From an uncultured Bacteroidales bacterium (GTDB lineage Bacteria > Bacteroidota > Bacteroidia > Bacteroidales > Bacteroidaceae): DNA of 64,000 nucleotides. A program made the translations under genes and the position numbers. Positions 16,267 through 28,334 of this stretch are shown in pieces. Under the pieces are notes generated by a model. That model saw only the letters and a list, made by a program, of their open reading frames with translations, did no database searches and was not told where the DNA came from. The DNA is taken from positions 36,492 to 100,491 of the forward strand of contig CAMAFY010000005.1 in the NCBI GenBank assembly GCA_945833885.1. The letters run 5' to 3'. Each line of letters begins with the position of its first letter. Position 1 is the stretch's first letter.

Positions 16267-17052
16267 TCATCGGGGATTTCTGATGTTCAACGGCATCATT
16301 TTCAGCATCCATAGCCCGCAGATGACCAGACATCCGCCAACGAAGGGCAGGACGTATGGCGGCCATTGTCCGGAACATTCCGTCAGTTCATGTTGGCGGA
16401 GTTCCCAGAAGCCCAGCGCATTGTTGAGGATATGTGCGGGAAGGCAGAGCCTGAGGTCGCCAGTCTGGAGATAAAGCAGGGCAAGAACGACGCCCATCAC
16501 AAAGGCTGGGATGCCCTGCATCAGGTTTCCGTGGATGCAAGCAAAGGCAAAAGAACTGATGATTACGGCCCACCAACGTCCGGCGGGCAACATTCCGCGG
16601 ATGATACAGTCGCGGAATACCAGTTCTTCCGCCAGGGGACCGGCAAAAATAATCAACATCGCGCACCATACACTGTGCTGCATTCCGGAGAAAATGGCGC
16701 TTACTCCAGGATTTTCTATGTCAAACGGGCTGAGAATGCCGTTCACTCCGAGACTGATGACGATGAAACCACCGATGCCCCACGCCCAATTTCGTGGTAA
16801 TCCCCGCGAAAATGCCGTCAAAGCGCCCTTCCAGGAAAGGCGGGTGAGGAGCATGATGCCGATAAATGCAATGGTCGTGAACAGAAGTGCCGTGCCATAG
16901 TGTACGGCGTCAATGTTGCTCAGGACGGAGTTCAGGTCTTCGAGGGAGGCGCTTCTGATGTTTCCTGCCCGGAGTTCGTAGAGCAGGGTGAAGATGAAGG
17001 CGAGAACCTGGTTCAGAAAGAAGAGCAACAGGGATAGGATTGGGCGCCACAT
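16267..17052 (-). CDS. CPBP family intramembrane metalloprotease
   Basis: Type II CAAX-processing/bacteriocin-immunity-like integral membrane protease of 261 residues with about seven or eight hydrophobic segments. The diagnostic motifs are AGPLAEELVFRD with Glu142-Glu143 and Arg147, FACIHGN with His174, and HILNN with His207, which together form the predicted metal site. Substrate unknown. It is 133 bases downstream of ribF on the same strand and is followed by a repeat array and a putative terminator. Confidence 0.88.
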   Translation of the reverse strand: MWRPILSLLLFFLNQVLAFIFTLLYELRAGNIRSASLEDLNSVLSNIDAVHYGTALLFTTIAFIGIMLLTRLSWKGALTAFSRGLPRNWAWGIGGFIVISLGVNGILSPFDIENPGVSAIFSGMQHSVWCAMLIIFAGPLAEELVFRDCIIRGMLPAGRWWAVIISSFAFACIHGNLMQGIPAFVMGVVLALLYLQTGDLRLCLPAHILNNALGFWELRQHELTECSGQWPPYVLPFVGGCLVICGLWMLKMMPLNIRNPR

Positions 17053-17185
17053 GGAGGTTCGGAAGGGAATTCCGGCAGGGATGCTGCCGATGTTCGGTGG
17101 GAGGAGTGTGGAGGATGGTTGCAGAAAAGGCGGTATGTTGGTGCGGCATCATCGGGACATGGTGCCCCTGACGTCTGCTCCTTGC

Positions 17186-18103
17186 TTAAAAAGTGTCCTC
17201 GATGGAGAAGTTGATTTCGCGGTGTTGCTCTTTGGCAATTTCGGTGTCGGCGTTGATTTGTGCGAGAAGAGCCTCGGCATTGTCAAAATCCTGCTCGTCG
17301 CGGAGCCGCTTATGGAAATAGACTTCCACGTCTTTGTCGTAGAGTGACGGGAAGTTTTCGTCAAGAAGATGCGATTCCACCGATATCTTGTCCGCTTTTT
17401 TCAGCGTCGGACAATGGCCGATATTCGTCACGGCAGGGTAGAGAACGCCGTCAAACTTCACGGATGTGACGTAGACTCCCGGCGTTGGTATCATCTTTTG
17501 CGGGTCGTCTACGGCAATGTTTGCGGTAGGAATGCCAAGTTTTTTTCCGATGCCTTGACCCTTTACCACCTTTCCGCTGAGCATGAAGGTGTGGCCAAGC
17601 AGGTTGTTGGCCTCGTCGATTTCGCCAGCGACAATGAGTTTCCGGATGCGGGACGACGAGATCTTTATCTCCGGAAGTTGCTTGGCGGCAATCACTTCTA
17701 TACCGATTTCCTTACCGTATTCGCGGTAGTTGTCGATGCTTTCTCCCCAGCGTGGTCTTCCAAAATGGTGGTCATATCCCACAAGAAGATGGGTGATGCC
17801 GAAAGTACTGTGGAGATAATGGTTCATGAAGTCCTCTGCTGTCAGTCCCGCCATCCGTTGGTCGAACTCCAAAACTTCGATACGGTCGATATGACACAGC
17901 GACTTCATCAGCCGCATCTTCTCATCTGCTGTGGTAAGCAATGGGGGAGGATCCTGACGACCAAGCACTCTTTGGGGGTGTTTGGCAAAGGTCAGCACAA
18001 TGGCTGTCCCATCTTCGCCAGTCACTTCGCGCAGTTGCTGACAAAGGTATTGGTGTCCGCGGTGAACACCGTCAAAGAATCCGATGGTTGCTACTCGTTT
18101 CAT
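17186..18103 (-). CDS. ribF: Bifunctional riboflavin kinase/FAD synthetase
   Basis: Converts riboflavin to FMN and then FAD in the cytosol. The 305 residues comprise an N-terminal nucleotidyltransferase domain (TIGFFDGVHRGHQYL with the HxGH motif near 14-17, and ISSSRIRKLIVAGEI near 149) and a C-terminal flavokinase domain (GKVVKGQGIGKKLGIPTANI, TPGVYVTSV, VESHLLDEN). Full family length and normal start at ATG 18103. The preceding 223-base gap contains a repeat array and no clear promoter. Confidence 0.95.
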   Translation of the reverse strand: MKRVATIGFFDGVHRGHQYLCQQLREVTGEDGTAIVLTFAKHPQRVLGRQDPPPLLTTADEKMRLMKSLCHIDRIEVLEFDQRMAGLTAEDFMNHYLHSTFGITHLLVGYDHHFGRPRWGESIDNYREYGKEIGIEVIAAKQLPEIKISSSRIRKLIVAGEIDEANNLLGHTFMLSGKVVKGQGIGKKLGIPTANIAVDDPQKMIPTPGVYVTSVKFDGVLYPAVTNIGHCPTLKKADKISVESHLLDENFPSLYDKDVEVYFHKRLRDEQDFDNAEALLAQINADTEIAKEQHREINFSIEDTF

Positions 18104-18174
18104 TTGTATGGTATATACTAAGGTTTTTATGGGAAATTCGGGATGTCCTGCCGGTATCCGTTGTCATTTTGCAT

Positions 18175-18285
18175 CGTTAATGCAGCCCATGCGCATCGTT
18201 AATACTGCCCATGCGTAACGTTAATGCAGTCCATGCGCATCGTTAATGCTGCTTCTTTTACATCGTTAATGCAGCCCCATGTGCG
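18175..18285. repeat. 22-bp tandem array between the U32 gene and ribF
   Basis: CGTTAATGCAGCCCATGCG-type units start at 18175, 18197, 18219, 18241 and 18264: three exact 22-base steps and one of 23. One of the best-conserved arrays in the window. Confidence 0.92.
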
Positions 18286-18326
18286 CCAGGTTCGCGTCGT
18301 GCATGCGGAAACCTTTGATGAAAAGG

Positions 18327-19586
18327 TCAGAATTCGCTGGGGACAAGTTTATAGAGTTTGTCGGAAGGCCTTACTTTTTCCGGTACGGGGATGGCTACGC
18401 ACATACCTTTCCGTGCCACTTCAACGGGGCCGTTGCTGCCATGCACGCTTTCGGGGGTGACATAGAGCGCACCTGTCGTAGGGCCGATGATGAGCAATTT
18501 GTCGCCGGCACGGAATTCTCCGGTCTCGATGTAGAACTCTGCCACACCAATCTTCGAAAAATACTTCTGCCCTTTGCCGATGTATACCTTCTTTTCCGTG
18601 GCACTGCTGCCATATTGCTTGCTCCATTCACCCAGACGTTGCCCAAGATAGTAGCCGTCCCAGAAGCCTCTGTTGAAGACAGTGGCGAGCCTTTTGTCCC
18701 ATTCCTCAATCTTTTCAGCCGAGAATGTTGCGTTTTCGACGCTGGCAATGGCTTCTTTGTAGCATTTCACGACAGTATAGACGTATTCTGCACTGCGTGC
18801 GCGGCCCTCAATCTTGAAGACTTTGACGCCGGCACGCATCATTTTGTCGATGAAACCGATGGTTTTCAGGTCTTTCGGCGACATAATGTATTTGCCGTCA
18901 ATGTCAAGTTCGGTGCCGGTCTCGCGGTCTCGGACGGTGTAACCCCGTCGGCAGATCTGCATACATTCGCCCCGATTGGCGGAGCGTCCCGTATTGTCGA
19001 GGGAAAGGTAGCACTTTCCGCTCACCGCCATACAGAGTGCGCCATGGCAGAACATCTCGATCCGGACACGGTTTCCCGAAGGTCCGCAAATGTTTTCGCG
19101 CTCGATGACATCGGCGATATCGCGTACCTGTTGCAGTTTCAGTTCGCGTGCGAGTACCACGACGTCGGCATATTCGGCATAGAATTTCAGCGCTTCGGCA
19201 TTGGAAATGTTGAGTTGTGTGGAAAGATGTACCTCTTGTCCGATCTTTTTGCAGTATGCCAGCACGGCAACGTCCGCAGCAATGACAGCGGTGATGCCGG
19301 CCTCTTTGGCAGCATCACAGATGTCGCGCATCTGATCGAGGTCCTCTCCGTAGATGATTGTGTTGACCGTCAGGTAGGTTTTTACGCCTTGTTCGCTACA
19401 TGTAGCAGCGATTTCGCGTAGGTCGGCCTTTGTAAAACGGCTGGCGGAGTGCGCGCGCATGTTCAGACTTTCGATGCCGAAATACACCGAATCCGCCCCG
19501 GCTTTGAGCGCGGCTGCCAGACATTCGCGCGAGCCTACGGGGGCCATTACTTCATATTGCTGTGCTGTTTGATGCTCTGCTGCCAT
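18327..19586 (-). CDS. Peptidase U32 family protein, TrhP/YegQ-like
   Basis: Members of this family act with Fe-S clusters in RNA hydroxylation (TrhP on tRNA, RlhA on 23S rRNA) rather than as classic peptidases; which role applies here is inferred only. The 419 residues carry the U32 signs VMAPVGSRECLAAALKAGAD near the start, LSTQLNISN, and the cysteine cluster EMFCHGALCMAVSGKCYLS followed by GECMQICRR. KIEGRARSAEYV is the closing family motif. The C-terminal part (GDKLLIIGPTTG) is a beta-barrel accessory domain. Start at ATG 19586 fits. The 381-base upstream gap to the tRNA gene shows nothing. Confidence 0.9.
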   Translation of the reverse strand: MAAEHQTAQQYEVMAPVGSRECLAAALKAGADSVYFGIESLNMRAHSASRFTKADLREIAATCSEQGVKTYLTVNTIIYGEDLDQMRDICDAAKEAGITAVIAADVAVLAYCKKIGQEVHLSTQLNISNAEALKFYAEYADVVVLARELKLQQVRDIADVIERENICGPSGNRVRIEMFCHGALCMAVSGKCYLSLDNTGRSANRGECMQICRRGYTVRDRETGTELDIDGKYIMSPKDLKTIGFIDKMMRAGVKVFKIEGRARSAEYVYTVVKCYKEAIASVENATFSAEKIEEWDKRLATVFNRGFWDGYYLGQRLGEWSKQYGSSATEKKVYIGKGQKYFSKIGVAEFYIETGEFRAGDKLLIIGPTTGALYVTPESVHGSNGPVEVARKGMCVAIPVPEKVRPSDKLYKLVPSEF

Positions 19587-19967
19587 GGTTCCTTATGATT
19601 CTTTGTGGACCTTTTCCTGCCATTATGCGGAAGACGGTGGAGGGAATAACCGTCCGCATGAGGGCTGTTCTCCGGGTGTTTATGGTTTTTTGCCAACGTG
19701 TTTTGGGGCCGCCTCGGCACAATTATGTGTTGTCAGCGGCACGTTTGCGTGGTAATTCCGGTCCGTTTATATTGCAAAAAGGTAACGGCAGGCAAGCAAG
19801 TGCTGATTAAATGAAACCCGTTCCAGTTCTCCGTACTCGCTGACATCGGCGTGTTTACCCTCGAAGGGTAGCGCACGGTATGGCCAGGACCGGTGTTTTT
19901 TGTCGTGGAATCGCGGGGGGACAGTTTAATCATCACTGACAACCAGCAGTTACCTCAAAGAAAAGGG
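19587..19967. other. Gap without visible content
   Basis: No gene, no convincing promoter and no 22-bp array are seen between the U32 gene and tRNA-Leu. A small hairpin (TACCCTCGAAGGGTA) lies near 19856-19870. This is one of the few longer gaps that lacks the repeat pattern. Confidence 0.5.
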
Positions 19968-20049
19968 TGCGCTTGAGGGGACTCGAACCCCTACGTCGCA
20001 AGACACTAGATCCTAAGTCTAGCGCGTCTACCAATTTCGCCACAAGCGC
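19968..20049 (-). tRNA. tRNA-Leu (anticodon TAG)
   Basis: The minus strand folds as a class II tRNA of 82 nt. Acceptor GCGCTTG pairs with CAAGCGC, discriminator A; the anticodon stem-loop is CTAGA-CTTAGGA-TCTAG with anticodon TAG; the T arm contains GGTTCGAGTCC. CCA is not encoded. A perfectly spaced promoter stands directly upstream. Confidence 0.96.
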
Positions 20050-20059
20050 ATTTCGGGTG

Positions 20060-20090
20060 CAAATTTAACAATAAGGTGCCAAAAACCAAA
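20060..20090 (-). promoter_or_regulatory. Promoter of tRNA-Leu
   Basis: On the minus strand TTTG (20090-20087), a 19-base spacer and TAAATTTG (20067-20060) match the Bacteroidetes consensus TTTG-N19-TAnnTTTG in full. The predicted start is 5-7 bases before the tRNA. Confidence 0.8.
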
Positions 20091-20108
20091 GAAATTACTA
20101 TATAATTT

Positions 20109-20138
20109 TTGTTTTTAGGGGGTAATGTTGTATTTTTG
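20109..20138 (+). promoter_or_regulatory. Promoter of the T9SS cargo gene
   Basis: TTG at 20109-20111, a 19-base spacer and TATTTTTG at 20131-20138 match the Bacteroidetes consensus. Divergent from the tRNA-Leu promoter; the predicted transcript starts near 20143. Confidence 0.75.
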
Positions 20139-20243
20139 CGGCTTGAAATTGCGCGCACTTTTGCTTTTTCTCCGCACGTCCTAAGGCTGTTTGTCCGCAT
20201 TTCCCTCAATGAATATAAGATGTTTGTTCCAAAGAATAAAGAT

Positions 20244-20966
20244 ATGTCACCACGTTTTCTCTTCGTTGCTTTACTGTTTTCCCTGTGTTCCGCTGTCGGT
20301 GCGCTGACCGTTGACGACGAATATCCCAGTGTTTCGCCTGTGATGGTCTACATTGACGATGACGGACAGGAGGTCAGTGATGCCGAAAGTTACTCCGGAG
20401 GCGCTCCGTTCACGGCACGTTTCGAGGCACATCCCGAAAATTTGGGACGCTATCAGGCGCTTTACGAGTGGCGTTTCCTGGAAGACGGCAGCGAAACTCC
20501 CATCCTGACGCGCTTTGAAGAGGACACCGAGTACCGATTCATCAAGAGTGGCACCACGTATGTCACGCTCCTTGTTTCGTTTGTTGCCGACGGTGACACC
20601 TTGGAGTACGAGATGGAGACCCCCTTTACCATCAATATCGCCGAGAGCAAACTTGAGGTTCCCAACGCTTTCACCCCCAACGGCGACGGCATCAACGATG
20701 TTTTCAAGGTGAAGGAGGGGTACGAGAGCATCGTGGAATTCAAGGCTTCCGTCTTCAGCCGCAGCGGAAAGAAGATTTATGAATGGACCGATCCTGCCGA
20801 TGGATGGGACGGTACGATGAACGGACAGGGAGGTCACGACGCTCCTGACGGCGCTTATTACCTTGTCATCAAGGCCCGCGGTGCTGATGGGCTGAAATAC
20901 AACTACAAGAAGACCATCAATTTGCTGCGAGGCTACAAGGAGGGCGTCAACAGCGGCGGACTTTAA
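20244..20966 (+). CDS. Secreted protein with gliding-motility/T9SS type B C-terminal domain
   Basis: Cell-surface or released protein exported by Sec and then the type IX secretion system. The start is taken at ATG 20244 (signal peptide MSPRFLFVALLFSLCSAVGA); ATG 20220 is an alternative, and any start before 20143 would precede the predicted transcription start. Residues 25-130 look like one PKD-type beta domain. The C-terminal 90 residues begin with NAFTPNGDGINDVFKV, the diagnostic opening of the gliding-motility-associated CTD, and include WDGTMNGQ and APDGAYYLVIKARG. The product is short (240 residues), little more than one domain plus sorting signal, and has an extra tail after the usual last strand. 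T9SS machinery is not in the window. Function unknown. Confidence 0.85.
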   Translation: MSPRFLFVALLFSLCSAVGALTVDDEYPSVSPVMVYIDDDGQEVSDAESYSGGAPFTARFEAHPENLGRYQALYEWRFLEDGSETPILTRFEEDTEYRFIKSGTTYVTLLVSFVADGDTLEYEMETPFTINIAESKLEVPNAFTPNGDGINDVFKVKEGYESIVEFKASVFSRSGKKIYEWTDPADGWDGTMNGQGGHDAPDGAYYLVIKARGADGLKYNYKKTINLLRGYKEGVNSGGL

Positions 20967-21074
20967 TGTCCGACGGTACGGCGGAGCGTTCCCCCGGTGT
21001 CGGTATTCCTCTTCGGAAGCGATGCTCTTTTATATGAAAATATTCGATGAAACCGCGAGTTTTAATGTAATTTT

Positions 21075-23951
<2,877 letters not shown>

Positions 23952-24097
23952 AACTTTTTAGCACCATCCTTGAGAATGCCGTCGCTTCCCCGGCGTTCCA
24001 TGGCATCGGGCATCCGAAAATCCCCGGGGCCAGGATAAAATCCCCCAAATCGGAATATATTTTTTACTAACCTTTATATAATAATCACCAAAATTCT

Positions 24098-25648
24098 ATG
24101 TTTGAAGGACAACCAAAAGGCCTTTGGGCTCTTGCGCTTGCCAACACCGGTGAGCGCTTCGGCTACTACACGATGTTGGCCGTCTTCCTCCTCTATCTCC
24201 AAGCAAACTTCGGATGGGAGCCGGGAGTTGCCACTATAGTCTACTCCACTTTCCTGATGATGGTCTACTTCCTCCCCGTCATCGGCGGTGTCGCCGCCGA
24301 CAGATTCGGCTTCGGCAAGATGGTCACCACTGGTATCATCATCATGTTCCTCGGATATCTGCTGCTCTCCCTCCCCCTTGGTAGCGACGTCACTGCTGTA
24401 GCGGCCATGGGAATTGCCCTGCTTCTCGTCAGCCTTGGCACGGGATTGTTCAAGGGAAACCTGCAGGTGATGGTCGGTCGTCTGTATGACGAGGAGAAAT
24501 TCTCCGACAAACGCGACAGCGGTTTCTCGCTTTTCTATATGGCCATCAACATCGGTGCCATGTTCGCTCCCACCGCTGCCATCGAAATCATGCGTTATGC
24601 CCAGGAGGAACTCCAAATCAGCGTAGCCGATTCTTACCACTTCGCCTTCGCTGTGGCGTGTGTCAGCCTGATTTTCTCCATCTTCATCTACTACATCTTC
24701 CAGAGTACGTACAAGCATGTGCTCGCGTCTGAAAAGAAGACCGTAGCGAAGGACGAGGACTCTGCCAAGGTTGCCGCCCCCGCCGCCCCCGAACTTTCCA
24801 AGGAGGAGACCAAGGAACGCATCGTTTGCCTCTGCCTTGTCTTCGCCGTTGTCATCTTCTTCTGGATGGCTTTCCACCAGAACGGCAACACTTTGACGCT
24901 CTTCGCCCGCGACTACACCCAGACCACTTCCGAGGGTATACAGAGCATGGCGTTCGACGTCACCAACCTTGTTGCGTGCATCTTCATCGTTTACGGCCTC
25001 TTTGGTCTGTTCCAGAGCACTACCGGTAGCGGCAAATCCGTGTCCGGACTCGTGATTCTGCTTGCCGCAGCCTTCCTCGGTTACAAGTATTATACCCTTG
25101 ATGGCGCCGTAAACATCGAGGCTCCCATCTTCCAGCAGTTCAATCCCTGCTACGTCGTTGCCCTTACTCCTGTGAGCGTTGCCCTATTCTCGTGGCTCGG
25201 AAAGAAGGGTAAAGAGCCTTCAAGCCCCAAGAAGATAGGCCTTGGAATGCTCGTTGCCGCCTTGGCATTCTGCCTGATGGCAGCGGGTTCCATGGGACTT
25301 CTCCAGCCTATGGATCAGGCTGAGGCCATCAAGGGTGCCGCCGATCCCGCCCGCGTGAGCGCCAACTGGCTCATCAGCACCTATCTTGTCCTCACCTTTG
25401 CCGAACTCCTTCTCTCGCCCATCGGCATCAGTTTCGTCAGCAAGGTGGCTCCTCCCAAGTATGCAGGTCTGATGATGGGCCTCTGGTTTGCCGCCACCGC
25501 CATCGGAAACCAACTCGTGATGGTGCCTGGAATCCTGTGGGGTGCAAACGTAAACCTTGTCGTCATCTGGGGCGTGCTTGCCGCCATCTGCCTCGTTTCG
25601 GCACTCTTCATCTTCAGCATCCTCAAGAAACTCGAGAAGGTGGCTTAA
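24098..25648 (+). CDS. Proton-dependent oligopeptide transporter, POT/PTR family
   Basis: Inner-membrane major-facilitator protein that imports di- and tripeptides with protons. The 516 residues have about 13-14 hydrophobic segments. GERFGYYTM at 18-26, the loop-2 block GGVAADRFGFGK, and FSLFYMAINIGAM (PTR2 signature) identify the family. The usual E-x-x-E-R of helix 1 reads N-T-G-E-R here (Asn16 instead of Glu), which may alter proton coupling. A charged loop (SEKKTVAKDEDSAKVAAPAA) separates the halves. It ends before a strong terminator at 25763-25800. Confidence 0.92.
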   Translation: MFEGQPKGLWALALANTGERFGYYTMLAVFLLYLQANFGWEPGVATIVYSTFLMMVYFLPVIGGVAADRFGFGKMVTTGIIIMFLGYLLLSLPLGSDVTAVAAMGIALLLVSLGTGLFKGNLQVMVGRLYDEEKFSDKRDSGFSLFYMAINIGAMFAPTAAIEIMRYAQEELQISVADSYHFAFAVACVSLIFSIFIYYIFQSTYKHVLASEKKTVAKDEDSAKVAAPAAPELSKEETKERIVCLCLVFAVVIFFWMAFHQNGNTLTLFARDYTQTTSEGIQSMAFDVTNLVACIFIVYGLFGLFQSTTGSGKSVSGLVILLAAAFLGYKYYTLDGAVNIEAPIFQQFNPCYVVALTPVSVALFSWLGKKGKEPSSPKKIGLGMLVAALAFCLMAAGSMGLLQPMDQAEAIKGAADPARVSANWLISTYLVLTFAELLLSPIGISFVSKVAPPKYAGLMMGLWFAATAIGNQLVMVPGILWGANVNLVVIWGVLAAICLVSALFIFSILKKLEKVA

Positions 25649-25762
25649 GCCTTTCATGGCATTCCGTTGATGGAATGCGTTGGAATAAGGTGAAAAGCCC
25701 CCGCGAAAACCGATGAAACATATTTGCTGTGGCGACATGTGAATGCCACTGTGACAAATCAT

Positions 25763-25800
25763 CCCCCGAATGGCCTGACGCTCATTCGGGGGATTTTTTC
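25763..25800 (+). terminator. Terminator of the POT transporter gene
   Basis: Stem CCCCCGAAT (25763-25771) / ATTCGGGGG (25784-25792), 12-base loop, then ATTTTTTC. A clear intrinsic terminator for the plus strand. Confidence 0.88.
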
Positions 25801-25863
25801 GCTCCCTGCCTGCCAGGCTTCCGGTATCTTGGCAGGAATGTACCAGCGTCTCGCTGGGAAAGT

Positions 25864-25960
25864 GCGGATGTTCAGGGTGGAAACCTCCGATGTTACGACT
25901 GAAAAGTGCGGCACTTTGCGGCGGGAAATGCCGATGTTCCTGAGGCATTCTCCGTTGTGC
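25864..25960. repeat. 22-bp degenerate array between two convergent genes
   Basis: The core GCGGA/TCCGA/GCGGC/GCCGA lies at 25864, 25886, 25908 and 25930, with a further match near 25952. Units such as GAAAAGTGCGGCACTTTGCG belong to the same family as those at 6641, 39724, 51853 and 59451. The array lies between two terminators in the 454-base gap 25649-26102. Confidence 0.85.
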
Positions 25961-26009
25961 GGACCCCTGCAGCCAGGTCCGCTGCGCTGTCTTATCCGCA
26001 TAAAACGAC

Positions 26010-26044
26010 AAAAAAAACGGCAGACACGTTGTCGGTGTCTGCCG
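26010..26044 (-). terminator. Terminator of yqeY (end of the division cluster)
   Basis: Stem CGGCAGACAC (26018-26027) / GTGTCTGCCG (26035-26044), 7-base loop; on the minus strand it is followed by a run of seven T. It ends the long minus-strand transcript from murG to yqeY. Confidence 0.87.
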
Positions 26045-26102
26045 GATTATGGTAGGTTTTATGGCTGTTCCGATGTGGAACTGCCGTGAATGTCGTGTGG
26101 AA

Positions 26103-26552
26103 TTACTGGTTGAGCAGTTCCTTCACCTTGGCACTGATGGCGCGTCCGTCGGCCTTTCCTGCAAGAGCCTTCGAGGCGGTTCCCATCACGCGTCCCATAT
26201 CTTTGGGTGATGTTGCGCCAAGTTCGGTGATGATGTTTTGCAGAGCGGCGGTCAGTTCCTCGTCGGTGAGGGGCTGGGGCAGGTAGGTTTCAATGACTTT
26301 CACCTCAGCCATTTCATTCTCGGCAAGGTCAGGACGACCCTGTTCGCGGTAAAGTTGTGCGGTGTCGCGCCCTTGTTTCGCCAGTTTTGAAAGAATCTTC
26401 AAGGCGGCATCGTCCGAGAGTTCTCCGTTGCTTCCCGGAGCGGTCTTGGCCTCGATGAAGTATTTCTTGATGTTTCGTAGGGCTTGGAGACGTACGGTCT
26501 CCCGGGCTTTCATGGCCGACATGATGTCAGCGCTGATTTGTTCAAAAAGCAT
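26103..26552 (-). CDS. GatB/YqeY domain protein
   Basis: Small helical protein of 149 residues related to the tRNA-binding tail of GatB; its cellular role is not settled. Family signs: SADIMSAMKARETVRLQALRNI-type start (split here as MSAMKARETVRLQALRN), YREQGRPDLAENEMAEVKVIETYLPQPL-type centre (YLPQPLTDEEL) and the end block MGRVMGTASKALAGKADGR. It follows the second ftsZ by 73 bases on the same strand, a position it holds in many Bacteroidales, and carries the cluster terminator. Confidence 0.9.
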   Translation of the reverse strand: MLFEQISADIMSAMKARETVRLQALRNIKKYFIEAKTAPGSNGELSDDAALKILSKLAKQGRDTAQLYREQGRPDLAENEMAEVKVIETYLPQPLTDEELTAALQNIITELGATSPKDMGRVMGTASKALAGKADGRAISAKVKELLNQ

Positions 26553-26625
26553 TTTTTCGTCTTTTGAGTGAAGTTTTGTGCGTAAAAATCTGTGGTGAAT
26601 TCCCGTGATGTCGGGAACGGCGACG

Positions 26626-27873
26626 TCAGAATCCGTTTCTTCTGGCTTTTGACGTCTCGCGGAATCTCACCATGTCGTGTTCTGTGCGTCTAAACACATC
26701 GTTGTTTTCAAGCATCGCCACGAGTTCTTCATTATCCAAATCTTCGTCGTTGAAGATGTAAGTTCTGCGGTGTGGTTTGTGTTTCTTCAGGTTTCCATAG
26801 GCCATGTCGCGGCGCATTTCGCGTTGGCGTACCTCATCCATCTGGTCGCCGGTCAGAGGAACGGCCACGGGTTCCTCGTCTTCCATGCCCGGCATCACCT
26901 TGAATCCTGACGCCAATATGGTCACCTTTATCTCGTCCTTCAGACTTGCATCCTCAGCCATTCCCCATTTCGTGTCGACATCCTTGTGGAAGTTTTCCAT
27001 GAATTTGTTCACTTGTCCGAACTCTTCCATGAGCATGGCGTCGCCAATTTCCTCGGGCGGTATGAAAAACACCATTCTCAGCGACTTGCTTTTGAAGATG
27101 TCGCGGTCGTTGAGCAGGGGGGAATTGAGGGCGTCTTCGATGGCTTTCGTCACACGGTTTGCGCCTTTTCCGTAACCGGACGACATGATTGCCACGCCTC
27201 CACCCCGCAGACAGGTCTCGACGTCGCAGAAGTCGAGGTTCATTGTGCCGTGCATGGTGATGATTTCCGCAATGGAACGTGCGGCTTTTGTCAGCGTATC
27301 GTCGGCTTTCTTGAAGGCATTCATGATGGTGAGCGTGGGATAAATCTGGCGCAGACGTTCGTTGTTGACGACGAGGAGCGCGTCCACTTCGTTTGCCATT
27401 GTCTCGACACCGTCGAGCGCAAGGTCGATGCGTTTCCACATTTCGAAGAGGAAAGGTATGGTGACAATGCCGATGGTGAGGATGTTTCGCTTCATGGCTT
27501 CCCGTGCAATTATCGGCGCGGCACCCGTTCCGGTACCGCCTCCCATACCTGCGGTGATGAATACCATCTTGGTGTTTTCATCGAACATTCCGTTAATGGC
27601 TCCGATGTCTCCCTCCGCGAGTTTCCGTCCGATTTCGGGTACTCCTCCGGCACCGAGACCTGGACCTAACTGCACTTTTGTAGGTACAGGACTGTCTTCG
27701 AGTGCCTTCTTGTCAGTGTTGCAGACGATATATCGCACACCTGGTATGCCTTCCTTGTACATATTGGCGACGGCATTGCCGCCTCCGCCACCCACACCAA
27801 TGATCTTTATGATACTGGGGTCGTTGGAATCTACTGTGGGTGTTGGTATTTCGATAAGAAGATCTTCGTCCAT
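26626..27873 (-). CDS. ftsZ: Cell division protein FtsZ, second (downstream) paralogue
   Basis: Tubulin-like GTPase of the cytokinetic ring, 415 residues. Start ATG 27873 (MDEDLLIEIP) aligns with the other paralogue; upstream in-frame codons only translate a 22-bp array. Motifs: GVGGGGGNA (27-35), tubulin signature GGGTGTG (111-117) and the catalytic loop NLDF with Asp214. All residues needed for GTP binding and hydrolysis appear present. Departures from its neighbour: FEMWKRIDLAL where FEG is usual, NLDFCDVETCLRGGG in the catalytic loop, and a short linker. The C-terminal motif RRTYIFNDEDLDNEELVAML is shared with the first ftsZ, so it probably still docks FtsA. It is separated from ftsZ-1 by 803 bases of repeat-rich DNA. 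Confidence 0.93.
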   Translation of the reverse strand: MDEDLLIEIPTPTVDSNDPSIIKIIGVGGGGGNAVANMYKEGIPGVRYIVCNTDKKALEDSPVPTKVQLGPGLGAGGVPEIGRKLAEGDIGAINGMFDENTKMVFITAGMGGGTGTGAAPIIAREAMKRNILTIGIVTIPFLFEMWKRIDLALDGVETMANEVDALLVVNNERLRQIYPTLTIMNAFKKADDTLTKAARSIAEIITMHGTMNLDFCDVETCLRGGGVAIMSSGYGKGANRVTKAIEDALNSPLLNDRDIFKSKSLRMVFFIPPEEIGDAMLMEEFGQVNKFMENFHKDVDTKWGMAEDASLKDEIKVTILASGFKVMPGMEDEEPVAVPLTGDQMDEVRQREMRRDMAYGNLKKHKPHRRTYIFNDEDLDNEELVAMLENNDVFRRTEHDMVRFRETSKARRNGF

Positions 27874-27960
27874 ATTTTCCTTGAGGATAAGATGTTGTAA
27901 AGACATTGTTGGGATAGGTCCGGAAATTTCACCGCCGTGGAGGATGGCATTTGCAGGCTT

Positions 27961-28136
27961 GCGCATGGCGTATGTTGATGTCGCTCGCGGTGTACGCAGG
28001 TGCTGCGCATAGTGTTTGCAGATGCTGAGTATAGCCTTTTCGGATGTGGCGCATGACGTTTGCGGATGTTGCGCATAGCGTTTGCAAATGCTGCGCATAG
28101 TATTTTCGGATGTGGCGCATAACAACATCGGTATGC
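27961..28136. repeat. 22-bp tandem array between the two ftsZ genes
   Basis: GCGCAT and close variants lie at 27961, 27983, 28005, 28027, 28049, 28071, 28093 and 28115: eight positions in perfect 22-base register. A typical unit is TTTGCGGATGTTGCGCATAG. Confidence 0.92.
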
Positions 28137-28334
28137 TCCTGGAGCGGATGCGTGCTCCTTAGGAGCCGTCGCCTGCAGTTTCGTATAGAACGCACGGCAA
28201 AGTCTCCCACGCGCTATAATAATATATATAGGAGTGTTTGGCCTTATACGTAAGGACATCGTGCGTTTCTGCTGTCCGGTTACGGCGTCGGACCCCTTTG
28301 AAGAGGGCGATGAAGCCATTGAGGACAACTCTTG

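Noticed and set aside
26626..27873. Second ftsZ as a pseudogene
   Set aside because: The frame is intact and the GTP-binding and catalytic motifs are all present.
27874..28128. N-terminal extension of the second FtsZ
   Set aside because: The added residues (CATSE, AQHLR and similar) are translated 22-bp repeats; the homologous start is the ATG at 27873.
28215..28232. AT-repeat followed by AGGAGT at 28215 and at about 62797, as a shared regulatory site
   Set aside because: The copy at 62797 is inside the signal-peptide codons of the S41 protease (YIYIM); the likeness is probably chance low complexity.
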